From: Frankia sp. AiPs1
GTDB lineage: Bacteria > Actinomycetota > Actinomycetes > Frankiales > Frankiaceae
Assembly (NCBI RefSeq): GCF_023716945.1
Contig: NZ_JAMQQF010000002.1
Coordinates: 26,630 to 90,629 of the forward strand
Reading direction: 5' to 3'
Length of the DNA stretch: 64,000 bases
A model generated the notes under the pieces. The model was not told where the DNA came from. It saw nothing but the letters and a program-made list of their open reading frames with translations, and searched no databases. This document shows positions 25,903 to 36,838 of the stretch, one piece after another; position 1 is the first letter of the stretch; each line of letters opens with the position of its first letter. Both the position numbers and the translations under genes were made by a program.

Positions 25903-27615
25903 CTAGGCGCGGTAGAGCCGTTCGTGGACCAGACGGACGGCCATGGCGCCCTCGCCGACCGCGGCGGCCACCCGCTTCACCGATCCGCTGCGTACGTCCC
26001 CGACCGCGAACACCCCGCGCCGGCTGGTCTCCAGCACCAGGGGGCAGGGATCGGGCGATCCGTCGCCGGCCATGTCCGGTTCGGCGGCCGGTTCGGCGTC
26101 CACCCCCGTCCGGACGAATCCCCGGTCGTCGAGGGCGACCTGATCGGCGAGCCAGTCCGTGTGCGGGCGGGCCCCGATGAACAAGAACAGGGCCCGGGCG
26201 GGCACCTCCTCCTGTGCGCCGGTCTGCTTGTCCTCGAGGATCACGGCCTCCAGAGTGCCCCCTCCGCGCAGGCCGCTGATCTCCCGGTGCCGGCGCACCT
26301 CAATGGACGGGCTGCGGACGATCTGGTCGACGAGGTACCGCGACATGTCGCGGCTCAGATCATCGTGGCGGATGCACAGGTGCACGAAGCCGGCGTGCCG
26401 GGCCAGATACAGCGCCGCCTGTCCGGCCGAGTTGCCGCCGCCTATCACGACGACGGGATCGCCTCGGCAGGTCTGGGCCTCGACCAGCGTCGCCGCGCGG
26501 AAGACGGACGTGCCTTCAAACTCCTGCAGGCCGGGCACGGTCAACTCCCGGTACCGCGCCCCGGTCGCGATTACCACGGTCCGCGCAGCCAGCGTCTCAC
26601 CATTGTCGAGGGTCACCTGGTGCAGCCCGTCGTTGCGGCCGAGGGCCACGGCCCGGGAGGGCATGCTGAGGCAGGCTCCGAACTTCTCCGCCTGCAGCAC
26701 CGCTCGTTCGGCCAGATCGCCGCCGGAGATGCCGGACGGAAACCCGAGATAGTTCTCGATCCGGGGGGAGGTGGCGGCCTGCCCGCCAGTGGCGAGGCAG
26801 TCCAGCGTGACGGTCGCCAGTCCTTCGGATGCCCCGTACACCGACGCCGCCAGGCCGGCGGGGCCGGCGCCCACGACGATCAGATCCCAGGTGGATCCCG
26901 CCTGGGCGGGCGCCGGCAGTCCGACCGCACGCGCGAGTTCCGCGATACTCGGGTTGCGCAGCACCCGTCGTCCCCAGCCGACCACCGGGGTGTCCGCCGG
27001 TTCGACGGCGAGGGTACGCAGCAGCTCCTCGGCGGACGGGTCGTTTTCCAGACAGACCCACTGGTGCGGCAGCCGGTTGCGCGCGGCGAAATCCCGCAGC
27101 CGGCGGGCCTGGGGGCTGTAGCGGGACCCGACGATGCGCAGTCCCGCGCCCAGGCCGACGAGGAGCCACCGGCGCACCAGGTAGGCCCGCAGTACCAGGT
27201 CCCCCAGGCCAGGATCGGTCGCCACGAGCCGCCGCAGCCGGTCCAGTGGGACGGCAAGGACCTCGCCGGATTTCCGGACCACCGCGGAGGTGAAGGCCGT
27301 CTGCCCGGAGAGCAGACTGAGCTCACCGAGGAAGCGACGTTCACCGTGCAGGCTGATCTGCCGTTCGCGCGCAGTCCCGTAGCCATCGACGGAAGCGACC
27401 AGACCGGACAGCACCACGAAGAAGTCGGTCGTCCGGTCGCCTTCCCGAAACAGCAGGTCCCCGACCGTGGTGGGGCGTCGTCGGCCGACGGCCTCCAGTG
27501 CGGCGAGCTGGTCGACACCCAGACGCGGGTAGGCCCCGTGGGTGTCCGGCGTCTCGGTGATCTGCCCGGCAGCCGCCGGCCCGGCGCCGCCGATGTCCTC
27601 CTGGCTGGGCTGCAT
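25903..27615 (-). CDS. cNMP-binding-domain thioredoxin-reductase-like flavoprotein lacking CxxC
   Basis: 570 residues from ATG 27615 (GGAGGATCCG upstream). Residues about 28-140 form a cyclic-nucleotide-binding beta-barrel (LLFREGDRTTDFFVVLSGLV, then RRFLGELSLLSGQTAF). Residues about 155-225 resemble a glutaredoxin/thioredoxin-like segment (GSRYSPQARRLRDFAARN) without cysteines. Residues about 240-560 form the two-dinucleotide-binding reductase (VVGAGPAGLAASVYGASEGL, IATGARYR, VVIGGGNSAGQAALYL, FAVGDVRSG). Where thioredoxin reductases have CATC, this protein keeps the surrounding motif but no redox-active cysteine pair. So it is unlikely to reduce thioredoxin directly and may reduce a quinone or another acceptor under control of a nucleotide. 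A broken paralogue lies at 43.66 kb. Confidence 0.88.
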   Translation of the reverse strand: MQPSQEDIGGAGPAAAGQITETPDTHGAYPRLGVDQLAALEAVGRRRPTTVGDLLFREGDRTTDFFVVLSGLVASVDGYGTARERQISLHGERRFLGELSLLSGQTAFTSAVVRKSGEVLAVPLDRLRRLVATDPGLGDLVLRAYLVRRWLLVGLGAGLRIVGSRYSPQARRLRDFAARNRLPHQWVCLENDPSAEELLRTLAVEPADTPVVGWGRRVLRNPSIAELARAVGLPAPAQAGSTWDLIVVGAGPAGLAASVYGASEGLATVTLDCLATGGQAATSPRIENYLGFPSGISGGDLAERAVLQAEKFGACLSMPSRAVALGRNDGLHQVTLDNGETLAARTVVIATGARYRELTVPGLQEFEGTSVFRAATLVEAQTCRGDPVVVIGGGNSAGQAALYLARHAGFVHLCIRHDDLSRDMSRYLVDQIVRSPSIEVRRHREISGLRGGGTLEAVILEDKQTGAQEEVPARALFLFIGARPHTDWLADQVALDDRGFVRTGVDAEPAAEPDMAGDGSPDPCPLVLETSRRGVFAVGDVRSGSVKRVAAAVGEGAMAVRLVHERLYRA

Positions 27616-28017
27616 CGGATCCTCCGTTCGCCATCAGGGTCGACGAAAATCGATGATCAGAGCTCGGACCCGGACCCGGAGCTGCCAGTGAACTGATCGC
27701 GGGAGGGCGAATCGGCGGAGGCGGTCTGGGTGCTGGACGCCCCGGCGTCGGACGCTTCGACCGCAGGGGCGCGTTGGCGAAATGGCCTACCCCCAGGTGG
27801 GTAGATTCATGATCCAGATCTTCCGAGCGTAACTCATGGTTGCTTGTTGACTACATAGACCATGCTTCCCTGGGCGTACCTTGATGGCAACCGCAGACTC
27901 GGGACGAAGGGGTGAACCTGCGCGGTCCGGGCACCTCAGAACAACCAGGCCGTTCGAGGTGGACGGACCGGAGAGTGCCGGACTGTCGGACGGGGTGTGC
28001 CGAAGTGGACCTCGTCG
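27616..28017. other. Intergenic region with imperfect dyad CTACCC...GGGTAG
   Basis: About 400 bp between the flavoprotein gene and the UBP zinc-finger gene, both minus strand. The dyad CTACCCCCAGGTGGGTAG (27787-27804) has 6-bp arms and could be an operator about 170 bp upstream of the flavoprotein start. Several minor open frames show no recognisable domain. Confidence 0.4.
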
Positions 28018-28284
28018 TCAGACGTAGACCTCGTCGACGTAGCACCACCGCCAGTCCTCGCCCGGCTCGAACGACTGCACGATGGGATGCCCGATTGCGT
28101 GCGCGTGGGCCCGGGCATGCCGCAACGGCGACGAGTCGCAGCATCCGACATGACCGCAGGTCAGGCAGAGCCTCAGGTGCACCCAGGGGGAGCCGATCCG
28201 CAGGCATTCGGCGCACCCCTGTGGGGTGAGCGGTTCGACGGGACGCACCAGACGGAGATGCGGATCGATGGCGATGGTCATCAT
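28018..28284 (-). CDS. UBP-type zinc-finger protein
   Basis: 88 residues. A single ubiquitin-hydrolase-type zinc finger fills the protein: PQGCAECLRIGSPWVHLRLC, then LTCGHVGCCDSSPLRHARAH and IGHPIVQSFEPGEDWRWCYV, giving the usual Cys/His ligand set. Bacterial ZnF-UBP proteins of this size are common in actinobacteria, mostly next to flavoprotein or redox genes such as the cNMP-domain reductase found here on the same strand. No ubiquitin is present in bacteria; the binding partner is unknown (free C-termini are a possibility). Tandem ATGs at 28284/28281 follow GGAGAAC. Confidence 0.88.
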   Translation of the reverse strand: MMTIAIDPHLRLVRPVEPLTPQGCAECLRIGSPWVHLRLCLTCGHVGCCDSSPLRHARAHAHAIGHPIVQSFEPGEDWRWCYVDEVYV

Positions 28285-28424
28285 GTTCTCCGAACATCGA
28301 CTGTTCTACGTGACGGCGTTGTGGTCCGCCGTGAAGGCGGTCCGGCTCACCGGGCCCGCCGAGTCCAGCGCCACGTGCGGTACGGTCCAGCGTCGCGACG
28401 TCTGTCTTCGGGGGTACGTACCCC

Positions 28425-28735
28425 CGAGCGGCCGTCGGCGTGTCCGGATCTGTTGGGCTCGGTGTTGAAGGCGTTCGCGGAGGAGTTGATGAACGCCGAG
28501 GTCGACGGTGTCCGTCACGAGGTCGACGGGGTCTGTAACGCCGAGTACGGGGAAATATCACCGAATCGGCCGAAGCGTCGAAATGGGTACCGGATTCGGG
28601 AGTGGGCGACCCGCGCGGGAACGAGTGATCTGGCGATTCCGAAGGTGCGGACGGGGTCGTACTTCCCGGAGTGGTTACTGGCGCGCCGGCGGCTCCGTCG
28701 AAAAAGCAGCCCGCAGCGTAAACAGCTTAATAGCG
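28425..28735 (+). pseudogene. IS256-family transposase N-terminal fragment
   Basis: The plus-strand frame reads LLGSVLKAFAEELMNAEVDG, then RPKRRNGYRIREWATRAGTS and DLAIPKVRTGSYFPEWLL. This matches the start of IS256-type mutator transposases (LMxAEVDxxxGAxxGERxxxRxxxRNGYRxRxWDTRxGTxDLAIPKLRxGSYFPxWLLERR). After LARRR the similarity ends and the remaining 300 residues with the DDE residues are absent. It is a 5' remnant only. Confidence 0.75.
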
Positions 28736-28858
28736 ACTGTCCGGATTCAACGGGGCACATCACCTCTACATCGCCGTCAAGATCGAATATGGGTTAGTCG
28801 GCGAGGTTGTCCCCGAGTGCCATCAAGGATCACTACCCGGCGCCCGTCTGCTGACCGT

Positions 28859-29032
28859 CTAACTTTCCTTAGCGGTCTGGCGGCGAGTGTCCAGGAGATG
28901 GTCGGCGAGCCAGACCAGAGCGGGGCCGTTCGCGTCCAGCCCCGGTAGCAGCCGGATCGCCTCGAAGGCGTCCTCGATGCAGCCGACCAACAGCTCACGT
29001 TCGTCCTCGAGGGTGTTTGCGGCGGCAGCCAT
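28859..29032 (-). CDS. Small 57-residue acidic protein in the stress cluster
   Basis: ATG 29032, preceded by AAAGGGAGAG about 4 nt upstream, to TAG 28859. The peptide begins MAAAANTLEDERELLVGCIE, continues DAFEAIRLLPGLDANGPALV and ends WLADHLLDTRRQTAKES. It reads as a compact amphipathic helical protein and has a proper ribosome-binding site and typical codon use. No family is recognised. It sits between transposase debris and a truncated PDZ-protein gene, on the same strand as the surrounding stress genes. Confidence 0.6.
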   Translation of the reverse strand: MAAAANTLEDERELLVGCIEDAFEAIRLLPGLDANGPALVWLADHLLDTRRQTAKES

Positions 29033-29167
29033 GACTCTCCCTTTCGCAGCGGGTGGTCGGATGCTTCCCCTGCAGGTGTGCCCCGTCTGGCGCCGGCGAA
29101 CACAGGCCGGCCCGGACAGTCAGATCGGCCGGTCAGAGGGCGTGACCGTCACCTGCCGGTCGCCTCC

Positions 29168-29443
29168 TCAGCCCCGGAGACCGAACGTGACCTTCTGTTC
29201 GGGCTGGAGGCCGCGAAGGTCCGCGAAGAAATCCTCGGTCGAGGTGACGGGTTTTCCGTTGAAGGTGCGGATGACATCACCCGGGCGGATTCCGGCATGG
29301 TCGGCGGGACCGCCTGCGACGACGGCGAGGACGAGGACGCCAGTGGTGACATCCAGGCCGAGTTGTCCGGCGATCTGCGGGGTCAGGGCGGTGACCTGAA
29401 CGCCGAGAAAGAGTGATGCACCCCGCTCGAGCCTGGGAGACAT
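29168..29443 (-). pseudogene. PDZ domain, C-terminal remnant of an HtrA-like protein
   Basis: The minus-strand frame encodes LFLGVQVTALTPQIAGQLGL, then DVTTGVLVLAVVAGGPADHA, GIRPGDVIRTFNGKPV and DFFADLRGLQPEQKVTFGLRG. This is one complete PDZ domain of the HtrA/DegP type. The trypsin-like protease domain expected upstream is absent: about 29440 the sequence changes to a transposase on the opposite strand. An internal ATG (MSPRLERG) could still allow a free-standing PDZ peptide of about 92 residues, which is the only way it could be functional. Confidence 0.65.
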
Positions 29444-29449
29444 ATTCCT

Positions 29450-30086
29450 GCGCCGATGGTTCGAAAGGACCCCGGCTGTACGACTGGGCGCTGGTCGACA
29501 CGATCGACCTCGCCGGACCGGACAACCGGCCCCAGCAGATCCTGATCCGCCGCTCACGCACCCGGAAGAAAGAACTCGCGTTTTTCCTCACCCACAGCCC
29601 ACGGCCGGTCCCGCTCGCCACCCTTGTCACCGTCGCGGGACGCCGCTGGGGCATCGAGGAATGCCCCCAGTCAGGCAAGAACGAGATTGGCCTCGACCAC
29701 TATCAGGTTCGGCTCTACCACGCCTGGTACCGGCACATCACGTTGGCGATGCTCGCTCACGCCTGGCTCGCTGTCACCGCGCGGAGAACCACGAGGAAAA
29801 CCCGCCATCCGTCCGACCGACGATGACCGCGAGGGGATACCAGCGCCTTCCCCGCGGCCTCCCGATCGCCGAGCAGACGGAACCGGACAGGAACATGATG
29901 GCCCCGCTCACCCTCAACAAAATCCGTCACATCACCGCACTGTTCGGACAGGCCGTCATCCCACCAGCCGTGATCACCTGGTGGTCGGACTGGCGCCGCG
30001 GCCCCCAGGCACGCGCCCGCCACTACCACTTCCAGACCCGGATTCGCGCCGCCCAGCGGACCTCCAGCCCAGCAGCAGCCACATAG
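29450..30086 (+). pseudogene. IS701-like transposase, C-terminal fragment with frameshift
   Basis: The first frame encodes GSKGPRLYDWALVDTIDLA, RRWGIEECPQSGKNEIGLDH, then YQVRLYHAWYRHITLAMLAH. The WxIEE motif bears the third catalytic acidic residue of IS701/IS4-type enzymes. Around 29800 the reading frame must shift by one to continue into MMAPLTLNKIRHITALFGQA and WWSDWRRGPQARARHYHFQT, the normal C-terminal tail. The N-terminal two thirds are missing. Its left end coincides with the truncated PDZ gene, so this insertion or its later collapse removed the protease domain. Confidence 0.75.
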
Positions 30087-30291
30087 AGATCACTGCTGCT
30101 GTACTACTAGGCCTTCCGGTGGTTCGTGGCTAAGCGTGCGGAGGCCGTGGCGGATTCCAGCTCCTCAAAGCCTTCCGCGTACCCATCCCCATCCCCACCC
30201 CCGCCTTCCCCGCACCCAACACCCAACGCCCCGCCCCGCCTCGCCTCGCCTCGCCTCGCTTCCAGAGCCGGTACCCCAAAAAGCGAGAGGC
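30087..30291. repeat. Intergenic region with C-rich simple sequence
   Basis: Contains CCCCATCCCCACCCCC-type runs and four to five copies of the pentamer CCTCG (CCGCCTCGCCTCGCCTCGC, about 30235-30265) just downstream of the acyl-CoA dehydrogenase gene. No gene seen. Confidence 0.6.
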
Positions 30292-31482
30292 TCATGGAGC
30301 CCCGCCGGCTGTCCAGGGGGCGAGGGTGATGTCCTTGCCGAGCAGGCGGGCGATCGTCGCGCGGTGGACCTCGTCGGGGCCGTCGTAGATGCGGGCGTAG
30401 CGGGCCCGCCGGTACATCGCTTCCAGCGGTGTGTCGGGGGTGAGGCCGAGTGCGCCGTGCACCTGGATGGCCCGGTCGACGACGTCGTGCAGCAGGGCGG
30501 CACCACGGGTCTTGACCATCCCGATCTCGAGGCGGGCGGGTGAACCACGGTCGACGGCCTCCGCGGCGTTGATCAACGCGGCCCGGTGGTAGAAGATGTC
30601 CGTCGCGGATTCGGCGATGTAACGCTGGATCTCGCCCTTGTCGATGAGGCGGGAACCGTGGGCGAAGCGTTCGTGGGCGCGGGCCACCATCAGTTCGAAG
30701 GCTCGCTGCATCTGTCCGAGCCACCGCATCGCGTGGAAGATGCGGCCGGGACCGAGCCGCTTCTGGGCGATGACGAAGCCGTTGCCGCGCGCGCCCAGCA
30801 GGTTGGTCGCGGGTACCCGGACGTCGGTCAGGCGGATCTCGCAGTGGTCGCCCGTGACGCTGTGGCGGCTGCCGAGTGTCGGCACGCTGCGCACGACGGT
30901 GTAACCGGGGGAGTCGGTCGGCACAATGATCGCTGACACCCGGCGGTGCCGGTCGGCGTCGGGGTCGGTGACGGCGAAGACGGTGGTGAAGGCGGCGATG
31001 TTGGCCCCGGTCGTGAACCACTTGTGCGCGTTGACGACCCACTCGTCACCGTCGAGCACCGCGGTGGAGCGGATCAGCGTGGGGTCGGAGCCGGCGACCT
31101 CCGGCTCGGTCAGGCCCACCGACGAACGGATCTCGCCGGCAACGAGCGGCCCCAGCCAACGGTCGCGCTGCTCGGGGCTGGCGTGCTCCCGCAGCATCAG
31201 CGAATCCTGCATGGACCATGTCCCGACGGCGTTCTGCCCGTAGTGCGATCGTCCGATGGCCTCGTTGAGCAGCACGGTCTCCATGAAGGACCGACCGCCT
31301 CCGCCGAGGTCCGCCGGATGCCCGAGGGCCCAGATCCCGTGGGTCTTCGCCGCGGCCCGCAGCCGCGCCAGCCGGGCGACAGCCTCGTCCCCGCCCTCGT
31401 CCAGCTCGGGCTCGGCGGGGATCACCTCCTCGTCGATGAACCGCCGGACCTGGGTCTGTAGATCGTCGAAGTCCTTGCTCAC
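30292..31482 (-). CDS. Acyl-CoA dehydrogenase (ACAD10/11-like group)
   Basis: 396 residues from GTG 31482, preceded by GGAGGGGACGACG. The acyl-CoA dehydrogenase fold is complete, with the N-terminal helical domain (HPADLGGGGRSFMETVLLNE), the FAD-binding middle domain (SSVGLTEPEVAGSDPTLIRS, then VVNAHKWFTTGA) and the C-terminal helical domain with DRAIQVHGALGLTPDTPLEA and YDGPDEVHRATIARLLG. The HKWFTTGA and GPDEVHR signatures place it near ACAD10/11-type enzymes, which in eukaryotes are fused to an APH-like kinase. Here the kinase is the adjacent upstream gene (43 bp away, same strand). The pair probably handles 4-hydroxyacyl-CoA or a related substrate in beta-oxidation. Confidence 0.9.
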   Translation of the reverse strand: MSKDFDDLQTQVRRFIDEEVIPAEPELDEGGDEAVARLARLRAAAKTHGIWALGHPADLGGGGRSFMETVLLNEAIGRSHYGQNAVGTWSMQDSLMLREHASPEQRDRWLGPLVAGEIRSSVGLTEPEVAGSDPTLIRSTAVLDGDEWVVNAHKWFTTGANIAAFTTVFAVTDPDADRHRRVSAIIVPTDSPGYTVVRSVPTLGSRHSVTGDHCEIRLTDVRVPATNLLGARGNGFVIAQKRLGPGRIFHAMRWLGQMQRAFELMVARAHERFAHGSRLIDKGEIQRYIAESATDIFYHRAALINAAEAVDRGSPARLEIGMVKTRGAALLHDVVDRAIQVHGALGLTPDTPLEAMYRRARYARIYDGPDEVHRATIARLLGKDITLAPWTAGGAP

Positions 31483-31525
31483 CGTCGTCCCCTCCACTTG
31501 GCCGGTCCCACGCACGGATGTGACG

Positions 31526-32572
31526 TCAATGGTCGTGACTGGCGGTCCGCAGCAGGTCGGCGGCCTCCATCAGGTGGAACCGGACGAACTGGGCGTACTC
31601 CCGCAGGTCCTCGGTGGCGTCCATGTCACCGGCGACGCGACGCAGGTAGATCGCGTCCTTGATGATCGCCGCGCGCCAGTGCTCGAAGGCCAGATACACC
31701 ACGAGCTGGCTGAGATCGCGGCCGGTGGCTGCCGCGTAGAGGCCCGCCAGCTCCCGTCCAGGAAGGAAGCCCGGGCCTTCGCAGACGCGCTGGGCCGGAT
31801 GGGTGATCCGGCCGCGGCTGCTCTCCCAGTAGATGAGGAGGTGGGCGAGGTCGGTGAGTGGGTCACCGATCGTGGCCATCTCCCAGTCCAGGATCGCCTG
31901 GAGGCGGACCTGCCCGTCGGACAGGTCGACGACGAGGTTACCCAGCCGGTAGTCGCCGTGCACGAGCGAGGAGTACCGCGGGGCGGGGATCCGGTCGAGC
32001 AGGAGTGCGCCGAGCCGCTCGACCTCGGGCAGATCGCTGTGCGCGACGGCGTTCCACTGCCGCAGCCAGCTGGTGATCCGCCGCCGCAGGAAGTCGCCGG
32101 GCCGCCCGAACCCGTCGAGGCGCAGATCGTCCTCGCCCAGCTCGTGCAGACGTGCCATCGTGATGATCACCTGGCGGGAGAGCTCGGTGGCCTGCGGCGC
32201 GGAGATGCCCGCCGCGTCGCCTGGGCCGTGCACGATGGTCCCGGGCTGGAAGTCCATCAGGTAGAACGGCGCACCGAGAACGTCCGTCTCCTCGTGGTAG
32301 GCGTGCACGGCCGGAGTGGGCAGCCCGCGGCCGCGCAGGGCGTCGAGCACCGTGAACTCCCGGTGCATGTCGTGTGCCCTGGGGGCCGTCTGGCCGAGGG
32401 GCCGGCGCCGCAGCACGTACCGGCGGTCGTCCAGCCGCAGCAGGTACGTCAGGTTGGACGTGCCGCCGGCGAGCAGCTCGATCGACAGCTCCCGGTACGG
32501 GGGCACGCACCGGGCGAGGAACGCCCCCAGGGCCGCCCGGTCAACCAGGCCCAGCGGATCCGTCCTCACCAT
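31526..32572 (-). CDS. APH-like phosphotransferase family protein (ACAD10/11-type kinase partner)
   Basis: 348 residues from ATG 32572. Kinase-fold motifs are visible: SIELLAGGTSNLTYLLRLDD (nucleotide loop), YVLRRRPLGQ (Lys/Arg region), LVHGDYRLGNLVVD (HGDxxxxN catalytic loop) and ILDWEMATIGDPLTDLAHLL (DxD metal site). This is the phosphotransferase family related to the kinase half of mammalian ACAD10/11 rather than to drug-resistance kinases. It would phosphorylate a hydroxyacyl-CoA intermediate that the downstream acyl-CoA dehydrogenase then processes. The in-frame extension to 32731 was rejected because it has no homology-like sequence and ATG 32572 is followed directly by the conserved N-terminus. 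Confidence 0.85.
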   Translation of the reverse strand: MVRTDPLGLVDRAALGAFLARCVPPYRELSIELLAGGTSNLTYLLRLDDRRYVLRRRPLGQTAPRAHDMHREFTVLDALRGRGLPTPAVHAYHEETDVLGAPFYLMDFQPGTIVHGPGDAAGISAPQATELSRQVIITMARLHELGEDDLRLDGFGRPGDFLRRRITSWLRQWNAVAHSDLPEVERLGALLLDRIPAPRYSSLVHGDYRLGNLVVDLSDGQVRLQAILDWEMATIGDPLTDLAHLLIYWESSRGRITHPAQRVCEGPGFLPGRELAGLYAAATGRDLSQLVVYLAFEHWRAAIIKDAIYLRRVAGDMDATEDLREYAQFVRFHLMEAADLLRTASHDH

Positions 32573-32795
32573 GGCTGCCCGTCCCTTCGCTGCCCGATCG
32601 GGCGCAGTGGTGCTCGCCGCGTGCCACGCCTCCCTCGGAGCGGCGATGGCAACCCAGGTGCTCGGCGAGCCCCGGGTACTCGATGATTTGACGATTTTGT
32701 AAACATTATTCTGGTGATGTGCTCGTTGCAAGGGCTCTCTGAGCGGCTAGAGCCGAGAGGTGCCCGAATCGTTGAGAAGATCGTCAACTTCGCCC
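32573..32795. promoter_or_regulatory. AT-rich promoter region upstream of the APH-like / acyl-CoA dehydrogenase pair
   Basis: Around 32680-32720 the sequence turns AT-rich (GATGATTTGACGATTTTGTA, then AACATTATTCTGGTGATG). This contrasts with flanking DNA and is a reasonable promoter/operator site for the minus-strand gene pair, possibly for the TetR-type regulator encoded just upstream. No unambiguous dyad was found. Confidence 0.35.
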
Positions 32796-34160
32796 TCAGA
32801 GGTCACCGAGGAGACCACGCGCCAGGATCACCGAGACCGTGTCGTCCGCCGTGTTCTCCCCCGGCCAGCCGGGCAGGAACAGATGGGTGTTGTAGGGGAA
32901 CTCGACGAGCAGCGCGCACACGACCGCCTCGGCGCAGCGCCGGTTGAGCAGACCAGCCAACGGGGAGCCGTCCATCATCTGATCAAAGGTCGAACGGGCG
33001 AGCGTCGCGACCGAGCGGCGGACGCCGTTGAGCTCCGGAGCCTCGCCTGCACCGATCGTCCACGACCGGAGGACGGCGGCGTGGCGGGGATAGCCCGCCA
33101 GGTAGCGCTGCACCCAGGGCCGCACGGTCGGGAGGCAGCCCGGGCCCCTGCCGACGGCCGAAGCCGACCCCAACCAGCCGGTGAGATGGGCGGCAGCCTG
33201 GTCGGTGAGGTCGGCGACGATGTCACCGTGATCGCGCCAGTAGGTGTAGACGCTGGCATAACCGACGTCCGCCGCCGCGGCGATGTCCTTGATGCTGGTT
33301 CCGTGCAGCCCCTGCCGGGCGGAGACGTCCGCCGCGGCCGTGATGATCCGCTGGACGGTGCCCGCGCCCCGGCTGGTCAGCGGACGGCGCAGGCGCAGCG
33401 CCCCCGCTCCCGAACCCGGCCCCGCTCCCGAACCCGACGGCCGTGGCACCGACTCGGCGACGACCAGGCCCGGCGTTCGGCGGGTGCGCCGGGGTGCCTG
33501 CCTGATCTCGCCGAACCCCGTCACGCTGGCCGGAAACATCGCGAGCTGGAACACGCGGGCGAAGGTCTCCGCGAGGTCGGTCTCCGAACACGTCCACGGA
33601 ACGCGCGTGCGCAGCTCGTGGACGCGCTGCGCGGTGGTCAGCAGCGCGGTCGCCAGCGCGGGCGGGTCCAGATCCACCCCCGCCTCCTCGATCCGCGCCC
33701 CGACGACCTCGCACCAGCGGTCGATGAACCGCCGGGCAGGTTCGACCAGCGAGGCGTCGCCCGGGTCGGCGGCCCGCCACAGCGAGAACGTCGCGTTGTG
33801 GCGGTGCACGAGGAGACCGAAGCCATGCAGCCACATGCGCAGCTCGTCGAACCCACCGTGTTCGGGGCCCAGTCGACCGAGACGGCGACCGTGACGCAGC
33901 AGATCCGCACCGAGGTCGGCCATGAGCACCCGAAAGATCTCGGTCTTGTTCGCGAAGTACCGATAGACCGACGTGCCGGTGCGACCGGACGCTTCGCCGA
34001 TCGCCTCTACTGTGACCCCGTGGTAGCCCCGCGCACCGAACAGCGCACGAGCCGCCTCGATGATCTCGGCCTGGGCACGATTGCCGTGACGGCCCAGAGC
34101 GAGGGCATCATCCTGCGCAACGCGGTGGACCGGGATCGGCCGTACCGGAGGCGACGCCAC
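32796..34160 (-). CDS. Duplicated TetR-family regulator (two TetR units in one chain)
   Basis: 454 residues. Two complete TetR helix-turn-helix domains occur in tandem: residues about 28-75 (IIEAARALFGARGYHGVTVE then AIGEASGRTGTSVYRYFANK) and about 268-315 (RIITAAADVSARQGLHGTSI then KDIAAAADVGYASVYTYWRD). Each is followed by a helical ligand-binding half. A Pro/Gly/Arg-rich linker around residues 225-260 joins them. This single-chain dimer arrangement is seen for some actinobacterial regulators of fatty-acid/acyl-CoA genes. It lies directly upstream of the APH-like/acyl-CoA dehydrogenase pair on the same strand, so control of that pair is likely. Confidence 0.88.
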   Translation of the reverse strand: MASPPVRPIPVHRVAQDDALALGRHGNRAQAEIIEAARALFGARGYHGVTVEAIGEASGRTGTSVYRYFANKTEIFRVLMADLGADLLRHGRRLGRLGPEHGGFDELRMWLHGFGLLVHRHNATFSLWRAADPGDASLVEPARRFIDRWCEVVGARIEEAGVDLDPPALATALLTTAQRVHELRTRVPWTCSETDLAETFARVFQLAMFPASVTGFGEIRQAPRRTRRTPGLVVAESVPRPSGSGAGPGSGAGALRLRRPLTSRGAGTVQRIITAAADVSARQGLHGTSIKDIAAAADVGYASVYTYWRDHGDIVADLTDQAAAHLTGWLGSASAVGRGPGCLPTVRPWVQRYLAGYPRHAAVLRSWTIGAGEAPELNGVRRSVATLARSTFDQMMDGSPLAGLLNRRCAEAVVCALLVEFPYNTHLFLPGWPGENTADDTVSVILARGLLGDL

Positions 34161-34210
34161 CGCCAGATCCTACGAGTTACCAGAACCCGGTAGTGGTGGT
34201 TCGGCGGCGG

Positions 34211-36828
<2,618 letters not shown>

Positions 36829-36838
<10 letters not shown>

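Noticed and set aside
25924..27696. 590-codon open frame on the + strand
   Set aside because: Antisense to the cNMP-domain flavoprotein; no recognisable motifs.
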